DNA from: Aphis gossypii
Lineage: Eukaryota > Arthropoda > Insecta > Hemiptera > Aphididae
Assembly (NCBI RefSeq): GCF_020184175.1
Contig: NC_065531.1
Span: 62,388,806-62,452,805 of the forward strand
Reading direction: 5' to 3'
DNA: 64,000 nt
The position numbers and the translations under genes are program-made. Within the stretch, counting starts at the first letter, position 1. Each line of letters opens with the position of its first letter. The notes under the pieces were generated by a model, which saw nothing but the letters and a program-made list of their open reading frames with translations, was not told the origin of the DNA and did no database searches. Below, one piece after another: positions 24,615 to 36,100 of this stretch.

Positions 24615-25754
24615 TGAAAGAAAAATAGATTCCCTAACTTTTTTTAAAATTTGTATGTTCTTATTATCAAAAACAATATATTTTAACGTATATTTTGTAT
24701 TTGTAACTTATATTATTATTATTATTGACTATTTTTAAACGCAACTTAAATGTATATTAAATTTATTTTATGATTTTTACTAAACCCAGGAGAGTTTATG
24801 TGCTTCTGTTAAGTAGTACAGGAATAAACCCGAGAGAGTTTACACGTTTCCGTCAGGTAGTATTGGAGTAGACCCGGAAGAGTTTACCATCGAAAGTTTA
24901 TAATCGCCCAAAATTTAGTGTTGCAGTTTTGCACCACCTACCTACTAAAAAGTAGTTCAGCACCATTTATGTAAACTTATCGTCGATAAGTTATCGACTT
25001 AATTTATCGCTTATTCATTAGTATAATTCTGCTCAAATCCAAAAACAAAAAATAGAATTTCACCAGCCCCTAGTTTTATTAAAACGACTGTGTTGTACCT
25101 GCAATTTATTTTTCTATATTCTACGTTTATTTTTCTTGCATAATATTACTTACATCATCAGATGTTTTTCTTCGACATTTTTTAAATAAGTTTTTCATTC
25201 GTATTTTGTCATATTTACCACTAGCTCTTATGATTTTCGATCCCGCGAAAGAAACTCAATCGTTTCATCCAGATAGCGATAGTGCGGCAGGAACTACCAT
25301 CCGAAACTCCTCCTTTGAACGTACCGTCATACTACTCATACTATTCTTACTACATTACTATTCAATTCTCATACTATTCGGGAATCAATGTTGAGTTCAT
25401 AATAGTTTGACTATCGGCTATTCCCGATGCTTCGAGTCTAGTACTCAAGTGTGATCTAAGTACTATAGTCTCTAATCTTCTATATTACAGTTCATGTTCT
25501 ACACCTTATACGCGGGAACGAAAAGCGTAATAAATCAAATTTAAAAATAATAATATAATTATTCGAATCGACGACATCGTCGATCAAGAAAACAATAACA
25601 CGGTAGGTAGCCTTCATTATTATACGCGCGGTATTATTATGTAGTGTCGTTGTATTAATAAAGTTGTGCTAGTGTGCATCTACCGCATGCCGTACAGTAC
25701 TACAGTCATACGATGAGCTAAGCGCGGGATAACCGGCGGACTAGCGATAACGTT

Positions 25755-26054
25755 ATGAGTGTTGATATGCATTGCGATTCGCGATGCTCCCGCTCGAAGT
25801 TAGATATCGGCCTATCGCGAAAAATACGTAAGATTTTCGTCCGTCACTCGCCGGAGCTTTACAGGGACTCAAAATTCAAAAATTGTAACAATTTTCTGAA
25901 AATCATTATGGATGTCGCTGAAAATTCGACCGCCACCAGGTCCCTGACCAGGGGAGGGATGGAGGTTGTACGCGCTCCAGCCATAACAGTTCCACTTGCA
26001 GATCATAAATATTTTAATGTTACTGTAGTACTGTTCCTTATTATTTTATTGTAA
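25755..26054 (+). CDS. Conserved candidate first exon of RING gene copy B
   Basis: This frame is the equivalent of the one at 17117 in unit A, with ATG 25755. It shares SRKIRKIFVRHSPELYRDSK and GGMEVVRAPAITVPLADHKY, and differs by an in-frame 3-bp deletion and a few substitutions. Past ADHKY the two copies diverge in frame, so the coding part probably ends near 26010, or the frame is not joined to the RING exons at all. In copy B a donor at about 26053 (TTATT then GTAAAT) would have the right phase, but copy A does not. Function unknown. Confidence 0.4.
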   Translation: MSVDMHCDSRCSRSKLDIGLSRKIRKIFVRHSPELYRDSKFKNCNNFLKIIMDVAENSTATRSLTRGGMEVVRAPAITVPLADHKYFNVTVVLFLIILL

Positions 26055-26489
26055 ATACTCATGAGCTGTCATTTTTTTTTTTTTATTAAGGAGTATTATA
26101 TTATTAAATTATTTATAATAATACGCTGTGTTTATTTTTGTGAATAGAGTTTGCGGTGACGATTCGATTATTTAATAGACGAAGAAACATAATAACATAC
26201 TGCAACACACTTCCGAGAGTACATTTAATGCATTTTGTGTGTTAGAGACTAATAAGAGTGATTATAAATACATAATATAACTACAGAACACGAGTATTTA
26301 TTAGGAACGTTCATTGTTGCGGATAAGTCATGGGGTAGTATACTAATATATCATTTTTTTTGTCTATTAGGACAAATTAAAATATTTAAAGTTTTACATT
26401 TCTGAAACACATTTAATTATGTCATTAATTGAAGCCTTAAATTCATTACTATCTTTTTCAATAAATTAATATCATGTTAAATATTTCAG

Positions 26490-28686
26490 TTTTCTTGTTT
26501 GCAGCAAAGATCGTTCAGAATCTTTGAAAATATTACAAGATAGTGAAGCACTCATTATCCAACCACATCAGAAAAAACCAGAGAAAAAAGAGTTGTTAGA
26601 AAACTTGTATTATGAAGAGACAAGCAGGTAAGTCACACTCTATATAGGTAATTATATTTGTAACAATTTGCTAATATTATTGTCAACTTTAACTGATACA
26701 GGAAAATTAATACAGCCACATTGTACTCGTGTTCTACTGCTGAGCCAGTCAAGCGCTATAACAGACAAAATTCCATGGTTGCACATGTTGAGGATGGACA
26801 ACTTAAGTAAAGATTTATTTTATTACTTAAACATAATAATAATATACAATTAGAATTTAAATTGTCCTATCCAATTGTTGATGCTAAAAATAAAATAAGT
26901 AAGTAAATATAAAATATACATGTATTTTTATAAAAACATTAATTAAATGTGAAAAATAGTAAATTTAGTATATTTTTAGTATATTATAACATCAATCAAA
27001 ATATAAATACACAATAACTACAAATATTAATTTTTATAAGTACATTATATTTTCTATACTTTTAACTAAAGAAATAAACTTGTTTTACTGTTATAACTAA
27101 CTTGGAATATTTCAAGCAAATGCAGTTATTAAAATAATACTTTTTTTACAATTATAAAACAATTTAATAAACTTAAATGATACATTAATTATAGCAACCT
27201 TATAAATAAAAAATGAAAAAATAACATAAAATCATAATGCACATATTTTAAAATTATTATCTTTATTAATAAAATTGCATGAATTAGTACACAAATATAT
27301 ATGAAATATCACATAATAATACATGTTTTAATAATAATTATCCAAAATATTGCAACATAGTTAACTTTGTAAAATACATAAACAACATTGTTTATTTTAA
27401 AGATACTGGTTGAAAAATAATGGAAAGATTGAACCTACAGTTTCACACCAAAGATTATGGACAGATTATGGACTAGGTATTCAAATCATTTTAATTATAA
27501 AATATACACATATATTATTTTTTTTTATATGAACACAATCATACAATAAAATGTAGTATCTAGGATTATTCGTTTTTGAATTATCCTTGAAAAACAAGAT
27601 TTGTTTGAGAATAAATAATTATTATATGGTCGAATATATTAAAATTTAAACTTGGATATCAGTGGACATTTTTTTTTACTAAAGGTTATTTTAACATTTA
27701 TAAAACTTAATAAGTAGTTTTAAAATCTTTCTTTTATAGATTTGTAACTATAAATATTTATTAAAAAATATGGAAACTGTATGTTTTTGATATTTTTAAT
27801 CAGGATTATTAGGAACCTTACATTTTCAAATATTTTTACTCAGTCATTAATTTTTTTATATCATCTCTAAAATAATAATAGATCATTTCAAATTTTAATT
27901 GTCTATAAATAGCACAAAAATAATCAAAATTTTATGAAAATTTTATCTTATATAGATAATTATTATAATATAAATGTTAAGTTCAAATTTCAAATTTCAA
28001 AAACTATTATATCTAATTTTTTTCTAGAAAACACTCATAAAGTTCTAATTATTCTAAAAGATAATGATAAACACATGTTATTGTTAAATCAATACATAAA
28101 GTAAAAATATGTGGTAGCACTAAAATGTTTAGTTGTTAGTTTGGCTTGGATAATATGAAAACTAATCAAGTTTAGTATTTATTAATAATTATATGCGAAA
28201 ATAAAACATTTACATGAAATTAATTATTTTATAGGTCATTTAACCAACGATCCAATTCTTCAACAACCACATGATAACTTGCATTCCACTGTAACAGAAC
28301 CTGTTCTTCCAGGAGATCCAGTACCTGCAGCAGATCCCAATGATGTTTCTATAGATCTAAATCCAATATTATATGTTTTCTCTAATGGTCTAAATCTACA
28401 GGATATAATCAATCTTAATAGAAATATGAGACGTGATATAATGGAACAATTTCCATTCGGAGAGGATCTGGACATTAGAGCACTGATTCCTGAAAGAGCA
28501 CAAATTGTAAATCAAATGGTATGTATGGTTTGCGTTAATGAAAGCGACGAAAAATACATAGTGTTACCATGTGGCCATGCATGGTTATGTATCGAATGTG
28601 TCAGACAGTTGCAACGGGAAAATCAAATGTTTTGTCCTGCATGTCGGATTAGAAATGTTGTATTTCAAAGAATGCTCTTTTTTTAA
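26490..28686 (+). CDS. RING-finger protein, copy B (four joined exons; 5' end unresolved)
   Basis: Exons 26490-26627 (alternative acceptor 26505), 26702-26806, 27403-27476 and 28235-28686 have the same structure and phases as copy A. Small in-frame differences occur (one codon missing in the first exon, two near the RING). The C3HC4 RING is complete: VCMVC, LPCGH, LCIEC and CPAC, followed by a tail FQRMLFF. A likely E3 ubiquitin ligase, inferred from the RING only. Both copies being open argues that both were functional until recently or still are. Polyadenylation signals lie at 28770-28775 and 28795-28800. The upstream region lacks the insertion found in copy A, so the two copies may be regulated differently. 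Confidence 0.72.
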
Positions 28687-30720
28687 AATATGCCTGTATT
28701 TTTATTTATTGTAAAAATAAGAAATACATCAACTAGTTACCTGCTTTTTCCAGTCATGTATGTACCTAAAATAAAGTACAATGTTATTATGATAAATAAA
28801 TGTTTTGCTATTTTTAATAGGTTTATTAAATATTTATGGAAAAATCTAAATAAATTAAATTTATTATTGCTATAAGAAATCTATAATAGACTTGATGTGT
28901 AAAGAAATAACAAGATATGAAACAAGAAATTAGTTCAAAGCACAAGCTCTAGTGTTTATTTTAAATTAAATAAGTGTATTCCATTGGCGTGCGGTGAAGG
29001 CAAGCTAGGTAAGAGCCTCATGCTCGCTCAAAAAGGAAGAAAAATAAATTATTTAATTCATTATATCAATAAGCAGTATAAGTTTTTTTATTTTAGGTAC
29101 CTATACTCATCAATAATATTTCATTTTAATATTCTATTTTGTAATAATTGGTAAGAAAATTAATAAATGAAGATTGAAGGTGATTTATGTATGCAATATA
29201 TTGACAGAAGTGCTTATTTAATATTTTGATTACCAGACTCGTATCTACTATCTAGTATGGTTGCTGGGTACCTACTACCTACTCTGTTGGAATGGGGTGC
29301 GAGGTGAACATGATTTTATGCAGCGGTTGGAACTATGAAAACGCTATATCGAGCGCTTTTAAATACTTTTTGTGATACTAAAATTTCGATAATTGGGTTT
29401 TTTTTTTTTTTTTTGTTAATCTCAATAGTGTTTTATGATATTATTGTATTAATAAAAACAAAACAAAATTTAGATTTTTATGATAAAGTTAGGAACTAAT
29501 GAATATATTTAAAAAAAGATTAACAAATGGTTTTTTATTTATAAATACTATCCGTTAAAATTTTTTTATTTACCTTTATAACTAACAATTTTTTTTCTAG
29601 AGCTTATCCAGCTTCCAATTCTACCGCACGCTGCTGGTGTATTCAAATATTTTTAGTTAAGTTACCTTGTTTTATTATTTGTTATACTTTATATCGATTC
29701 ATATTTTTATTACAACTGATGATAATGTATTCAAATAAGTAAATAAATAACTAAGAAGGAGTATACATATCATGATAATTAATATGATATTATGTGAATA
29801 TTATTCTGAATAATTATAAAAATTTGTAAACCTATGTGACTGTGTCCCATTTATTTGTATAGCGATATAGGACATGGCTGAATAGCAATTGAGGTTCACA
29901 AACTGTATTTACCACTTACCAGTATAAATTTGATTTAGGTAGGTATCTAGAGTGTAATTTTAGTTCCTATCCCTGATCATTGAGATAAGGGATTATGCTT
30001 ATTTAACATCTGTACTTGAACCATTAGAACAGATAGGTAGTTGGTATAAAGTACAAAAATGTTCGTTTACGGTCTTTGGTGCAATTTTTAACTTCATTAT
30101 TGACATTATTGCTTCAGTTTTCGGTGTATTAACCAGACAAGAATAATAATTATAACATGTATGTAGTATGTCAGTTTTAGAACATAAAATACTTTTTGCC
30201 TACTAGTACCACTAGTGTAAATGTATACTATTGTCTATTATTTTATATAAATCATATTAATCATAAATTAAATAGTGTCATTAAACTATGTTTCAAGGTA
30301 TGTCCTGTGACAAAACTTGTACAAAAATGAAAACCAACCTATTCATTGTTTGATTGTTCACATAATATATTTTATTCCATAATAGAATAGACTAAACCAA
30401 TTTAAACTAAATAAATCAATAACTGTGTGTTTTCTTGGTCAAATGTATAAATTCCTTTACAAGGCATAGAAGTCTAGAAAGTAAAAGAAAAAAAATCTAT
30501 AACACGGTATTAGTTTTCTTACATTGTTGAAAAATTCAAAAACTAAACGTTTGAATTAAAAAAAAAAACTTAATATTTTTAAATAGTCAGTAAACATTTA
30601 AAAAATTTTGCTAATTAAATTTTATCCGTGTTTAAAAGCATATATATTAGTGAGTAAACTTTTTCACTAATGATTAATGAAATTTCTAAAAGGTACTACC
30701 TACAAATAAACATAAACCTA
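28687..30720. other. 3' flank of RING gene copy B (part of unit B)
   Basis: It is homologous to 20415-22282. About 200 bp at 29500-29730 has no counterpart in unit A and no recognised content. No coding region is visible. Confidence 0.55.
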
Positions 30721-30723
30721 TTA

Positions 30724-30906
30724 GGCAGGTGTCACACTTGCGGAATATCCTCATCGGTCGTTCCGCTGCGGAATAATCGCGACATATAGTGATTTTATTT
30801 TTTCCGTGTGGAAATTCCTCTATTATGTGTCCAGTAGTGTTTAAATATATGGATTTTGATAGTGCGAAAATTCCGCTGCGGATATTCCGCAAGTTTGACA
30901 CCGGCC
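30724..30906. mobile_element. Harbinger-like MITE with TTA duplication
   Basis: The 183-bp segment has inverted ends: left GGCAGGTGTCACACTTGCGG, and the reverse complement of the right end reads GGCCGGTGTCAAACTTGCGG, continuing AATATCC. It is flanked by TTA on both sides (30721-30723 and 30907-30909). A 3-bp TTA duplication and GG-starting ends are characteristic of PIF/Harbinger elements. There is no coding capacity. Confidence 0.82.
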
Positions 30907-31025
30907 TTAACGAACATTTTATATATAACCTATTGAAATGTGGACAAAATGATGCTATTGCTTAAAAAAAAATTAACAAAATAAATTAATACGATTATAT
31001 AGCTATAGGTATTAATACGCTAGAC

Positions 31026-31525
31026 CAGCGGTTCCCAATTGGTGGTCCGCGGACCCCCAGGGGTCCGCGTGTTGGTTTTAGGGGGTCCGCGGTTGTGTTG
31101 TTCTGTAGTGATATTTTTATTTTATTTGAGTGAAATTATTAACTTTGTAGTAATATGAAATTCCGAGATTTTTGGACTATTGAAACTTGATTATCGCGAA
31201 AAAAAATAGATAATCAATTTCATAGAAATAAATATCATTATTATCTTCACTATTACACTATTATTACTATAATTCAGAACGTGAAGCCATACTTATTATT
31301 TTCTTTCCATTAACCAATAAAACATATAATTTAAAGGAAACGATCAACATTAGTATTAGTTAGTAGTCTCAGACATTACTGGTCAGCGATTAGTGTTGTT
31401 TATATTTATTTCTCATTCTCATAATAAAATTAAATTAAAAAGTAAGTATTTATAAAAAAGGGGTCCGCGGACCAATTTAAGTTATAGCTAGGGGTCCGTG
31501 GCTTCACACTAATTGGGAACCGCTG
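31026..31525. mobile_element. 500-bp hAT non-autonomous element with perfect 8-bp duplication
   Basis: Ends are CAGCGGTTCCCAATTGGTGG and, on the other strand at the right end, CAGCGGTTCCCAATTAGTG. The 8-bp CGCTAGAC is repeated exactly at 31018-31025 and 31526-31533. GGGGTCCGCGG motifs occur just inside both ends. There is no transposase. All of this fits a hAT superfamily MITE. Confidence 0.92.
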
Positions 31526-32669
31526 CGCTAGACTATAGAGAAAACTCGAAGCGTCGTTACAAAAAAAAGTGTTGTGAACGTCTGAATTTTAAATTTTCAT
31601 GAAATTGCATAACGACAATTTATTCTAATTATATTAAGATGTTGTACATGTGGAGGCATTTCATGTATAAATCGTCGATTTACTAGATTAATAATTAATA
31701 TCAATATAATATAAACTCATTATTTTATATTTAAACAATGTTGAATGTATTTGTTTTGCTAGAATCACAGACTTCTATACAAACTAGATAAAGAACTCGT
31801 ATATTATTTATATTATTAACATTGAAGCTCGCGTATCAGTTTCCGCCATTTTTTCGGTTGGCAAGACATTACATTTCCTATACAATATTATGTATTAGGA
31901 ATAACATCGTTTTTAATGGTAAAATATAGAAATAAATGAAAAATGATTTCTATAAAATATTCTTAATTTTTTTTAAACAACAGGTTTGGACATCATAAAA
32001 AACAATACAACATAATCAATATTTACCATATAATGCCAACCGAAAAACCTGGCTTCAATTGATAGCAGGAGTTCGCTATCTAGTAAGTTCTTTATAGAAA
32101 TCTGTGCTAGAATGCTGCATCATGGATATCGTTCTGATAATAATTGTGGCCGAAAATAGCCGTAGTTTAAAGTTTTGTATAACAGCCAACAGGAAAGTAC
32201 CGAACGAAGAACTATATATAATATTGAATATTTGAATGACAATAATCTAAGAAGTTCTCTTTCAAATTCTAAGACCTAAAAAGTCCAAGATCATTGGTCG
32301 CCTTCATTCGTACATCGTTATACGATACCAATAAAGAGTAATAGATCGTAAGATTTTATTTATTTTTTTTATGCTTGTCAAACACCTGCAGTCGACTGTC
32401 GTTATCGAAATGTAAAAATATGGGTTTTTCAGGTTTTTCTGTTTTCGTTCATCGATATTTATCGGACATTGATTGCCTAATTTAGATAACCAATTACACA
32501 AACGTCGAATGTAATTTCGTATTGTAATATTTAAGACTTGCACACTGCACAGTTGAGTGTTGACAGTTCAAGTAGTTCAACAGTTGAGCGTGATTTGGAT
32601 TTTGGGTACGTATATAGTGTATAAATATAATATATAATAATATTAGTTGAGGGTTTTAAATGTTTAGAC

Positions 32670-33002
32670 CAGAGTTTCTTAAACTTTTTTATCCGCGGAA
32701 CCCTTATTTATTTTTACTTTAATTGTGGAACCCGTACGTTTTTTTTTTTAGATTTTTAGCTATTTGTATTAAGCTTTCAACAATAAGTTATTACAGCTCA
32801 ATAATTAGAACCCCTATTTGGTTTCAATAGTTGTAACTCTTAAAAATATTTTTTTCCCGCTAGTCGCTACTAATTTTTAGTTAGATTTTTTAAGTAATTT
32901 TCGAGGTAATTTTATTGAATATTTTGAAAAAAAGCATTTTAGATTTGCGGAACCCTGAAGTGAAACAACAGTTTAAAGTTAAACACAGTTTAAGAAACTC
33001 TT
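32670..33002. mobile_element. About 330-bp hAT-like MITE
   Basis: The left end CAGAGTTTCTTAAACTTTTT and the reverse complement of the right end (AAGAGTTTCTTAAACTGTG) match over about 15 bp, and both sides carry GCGGAACCC inside. Partial flanking similarity (TTAGAC on both sides) is seen, but no clean 8-bp duplication. It lies in the presumed 5' region of the SNF2-like gene. Confidence 0.7.
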
Positions 33003-33173
33003 AGACTGTTTAGAGTTTAGACCTGTTTATTTATTATGATTTGTTAAATATCACGTTATAAATAATAATATGTCGGCGTATTAATTTATATTTGTAATAT
33101 AATTTTATTCATTTTGTTTTCGTCAATACTTTTTACAGATCACATTCACATTGATTTGCAATAATTGTATGAA

Positions 33174-36100
33174 ATGCAACTTCCCGAGCGAAAGTAAGTA
33201 ATAAGTATTTGGTATTAATTTAAAATTTAAGCCAATGGTTTTCAATCTTATTGGACTCACGATCCACTTAATTTATTTATATGTTGAGACCCATAAGTAC
33301 TTCATTCGGAAAAAAAAAACTCGGTAAATAAAATAAATGGAAATTTAAAGGACGTGTTAAAACAAACCATTATGTAAGTAGGCAGGTAGTATTAGCAAAA
33401 GTTAGTTTTATTTTTTTCGTTCTATTGAATTAAATACTTTGATTTTTGTTATAGGTAGGTATATGTACTTATTTTCAGTGGTAGATAAGCTAATATTTGT
33501 TTATTGGGAAATAATTTGAATAAAGTCCCCCCAAAACTAAGACATAAGCAAAATTTTATTTTGATATAAAAACAATCAACAATACAATACAAAACCAATT
33601 AATAAATAATGTTGGCACTCCTAGTACAAAATGTGTTTATTTTTATTGTTTTATGTTATTTTACATTTTTTGAAGTCAATACATTAATAATGTAAGACTC
33701 AATATTTAATGAAACTTTATTAATTACGGTATCTGTGCTAGGTAATAGAAGTTAAAATATCTTTCTACACTCATGACTCATGAGTATAAAACTTTCTAAA
33801 TGATATTGAGTAGGTACCTAATTGAGTTTCTCTAGTAATTTTTTACATATTTTATTTTAGAACCTTGGAATATATTACCTATATGAAAAAAAATTGCTTC
33901 TCTATTTTTATACTCCGTTGAAAGCTTCTCTACTTTTTTTTTTTTTACTCCATTTCAAAACTCCTGACTCATATTTTCGTTTATTCCGTTTTTTTGTCAT
34001 CGGTATTTATAACTTATTTTTATTAAATAATTAAATAATAAATATTGTATATAATAGGTAGTATATTAAATAATTGAAAAGCAATATTATAATTTTTACT
34101 TATAAGTTATAACGCATCTAAATTTTCATAGTATATACGCATACATTTAACACTTCAATGAGAAATATAAATCGAAATTAGACAATTTAGACAATCAAAC
34201 AATTCAATGATAAATTGACAGTTGGATATAAATAAAAGTTCATAGTTAAACATCGCATTGATTTTGGTACATAATAGTGTTATCACAGATGTATAAAAGC
34301 AGGATTCTATAATTCTAATCTCAGTCAATTTTTATCTTTATTTATAACTTCAATGTTCATCACACAAGGTTCAGTACTTGATAAATGGTCCTAGAGCCCT
34401 CACACATCAACAAAGGATAGGGCTGATAGGGCATACTGGGAAAACCCCGAATTCCCGGTGGGCCTATCTGCCACTTTTTCTTTTCCACCAATCGAAGACT
34501 TCTGATTTAAACCCTGGGTTAATATGAATAAAATGATTTCTGATGCATTATTAAATTCAAGCGTATTGTACTTGACACACTTTTCCCATTTAATTTAATT
34601 TTTTTTTAATCTATTTGTAATTTTAGGTTGATTAAAGAGAAAACTAGGTGTGAAAATATAGATTAGAAAACACTGGATAACTTATGTTTAAGAACAAAAT
34701 ATTGTAAATTCCAAAAAGGAAAATCTACTTTTTATTGTATGTGTATGGAGTAAGCTTGATGTATTCTTGTTTTTGTACTATATTGAGTTGCTTTAATAAT
34801 TTTCACAAATATAAATTTATTCAATAATAAAAATAGCAACCTTATATAAACTATACTTTTTTTTCTTAAAAATTTGGATAGGTACCTAAATAGGTTATTC
34901 ATGTATTGTTAGATTATCTATTAGATTAAATAAAAACTTGAAATAACTGTGAGATCTAAAAATTTGAAGTTTTTGGTTTCATTTATTTTTCAGTTATGAT
35001 TTTAATTATTTTTACTTTGAGAAAATGTTCTCACTACATGCTGAAAAAAAAATTAGCACTAAAACTAAATGTTATCGTTTTGAATACGTTTTATAATTTC
35101 AATAATTAAAACATTGTAAGCTCAGTAAATTTGACGAACTTAGTAATGTTGGTTTAGGTACACTTATCCTATTTTACACATTTTTACAGCTTTTTATATT
35201 TAATAAATGTAATAGTTTGAAAAATTACCTTTTTGACTAAGTTTTGGGTAATTTAAAAATTACTGATTTTGATGTACATAACATTTTGTTATTTTTTTTT
35301 AACTGAATGAAAATTAATAAATAAAGGTGTTTATTTTTGCATTTTAGAAAACTTTTTAAAGATCGTCATCATCGAAGGGAAGAAATTGAAGCTGCACTAC
35401 GTAGAGCACTGATTGAAGATCAATTTAATACTGAAGATTCTAGTTCTGAAGATGAAGACTTCTCTGAAAGCGAATTAGAAGGCCTAGGGATCTATGATGA
35501 GTCAAATAGTAGTGGATTAGAAGAAGACTCTGATGAGTCTGAAGAGGAAGATGAATCAGAAGAAGAATCTTATGAGTCTGAAGAGGAAGATGAATCAGAA
35601 GAAGAAGCTGATGAGTCTGAAAACGATGATGAACCAGAAGAAGAAGCTGATGAGTCTGAAAAGGAAGATGCATCAGAAGAAGCTAATGAGTCTGAAAAGG
35701 ATGATAAATCAGAAAAAAAAGAAGATGAATTAGAAGAAGACGATGAAGTAGAAGGAGAAGATGAATTAGTTGATGAAGAAGATTACAATAGGTATGAGTT
35801 TAACTGAAAATAGCTTAACTTATGGCAGTGGTAGTTATATTTATTATAATATTTCTTAAAGTACAATTAAAGTTAGTTGATGATAGGTAAAAAATGATTA
35901 ACACATATTAATTCTTATAGTTTTTATAATGAATTTGTTTTTATTATTATTATTTTTTTTATAGTGAAATATCTGAATCGAATGAGACACTTTGTGATAG
36001 TACTCCAATCGCTAAAAATAATAATGTACTAAAGAACAAAAATAAGTCAGATGTTGATGATAATTCACAATCTTTTTACGACTCTAATTTTAATTTGAAT

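Larger units (their letters stand above)
22283..24909 (+). mobile_element. Decayed FLYWCH-type MULE transposon with repeat-built inverted ends
   Basis: The left end has four tandem units of about 45 bp, each with the core ACTCTCCCGGGT (22318-22470). The right end has three units with the same core in reverse complement (24785-24890). Between them on the plus strand: a FLYWCH-like zinc-binding segment (22641-22801; SSFIFHKQ, VKWKCSVNKCPAL) ending at a splice donor; a block with RKATENISDALRKIL and RRNIFPA (about 23585-23708); the first catalytic block YLDGTFSYNSKLFKQL (about 23878-23930); and a C-terminal part with CCRFHLTQAWYRKIQELGL and NACESFYSHLN. Stops (for example near 24147) and a frameshift before the 24129 frame inactivate it. 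A 169-bp MITE is nested inside. No convincing target duplication is visible. Confidence 0.75.
24937..30720. repeat. Segmental duplication unit B (carries RING gene copy B)
   Basis: This is the second copy of the unit at 15101-22282, in direct orientation, lacking the MULE-like fragment. It starts with CACCTACCTACTAAAAAGTA and ends at AACCTATTA, where a Harbinger-like MITE begins. Small indels distinguish the copies, and coding frames are maintained in both. Confidence 0.85.
30910..33137. other. Intergenic region with hAT-type short elements
   Basis: Besides the listed elements, the stretch 31640-32540 is AT-rich with no supported gene. A copy of a dispersed repeat beginning CTATAGAGAAAACTCGAAGC lies at 31533-31640. 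Around 32545-32605 a segment ending at a GTACGT donor could be an untranslated first exon of the SNF2-like gene; this is a guess. Confidence 0.4.

Noticed and set aside
32304..32543. 79-residue minus-strand frame upstream of the SNF2-like gene
   Set aside because: No domain recognised, and no splice partner on the minus strand.
35440..35733. Open frames on both strands overlapping the acidic exon (Leu/His-rich and Lys/Met-rich)
   Set aside because: They are shadow frames of the GAA/GAT repeat tract; only the DESEEE frame joins to neighbouring exons.
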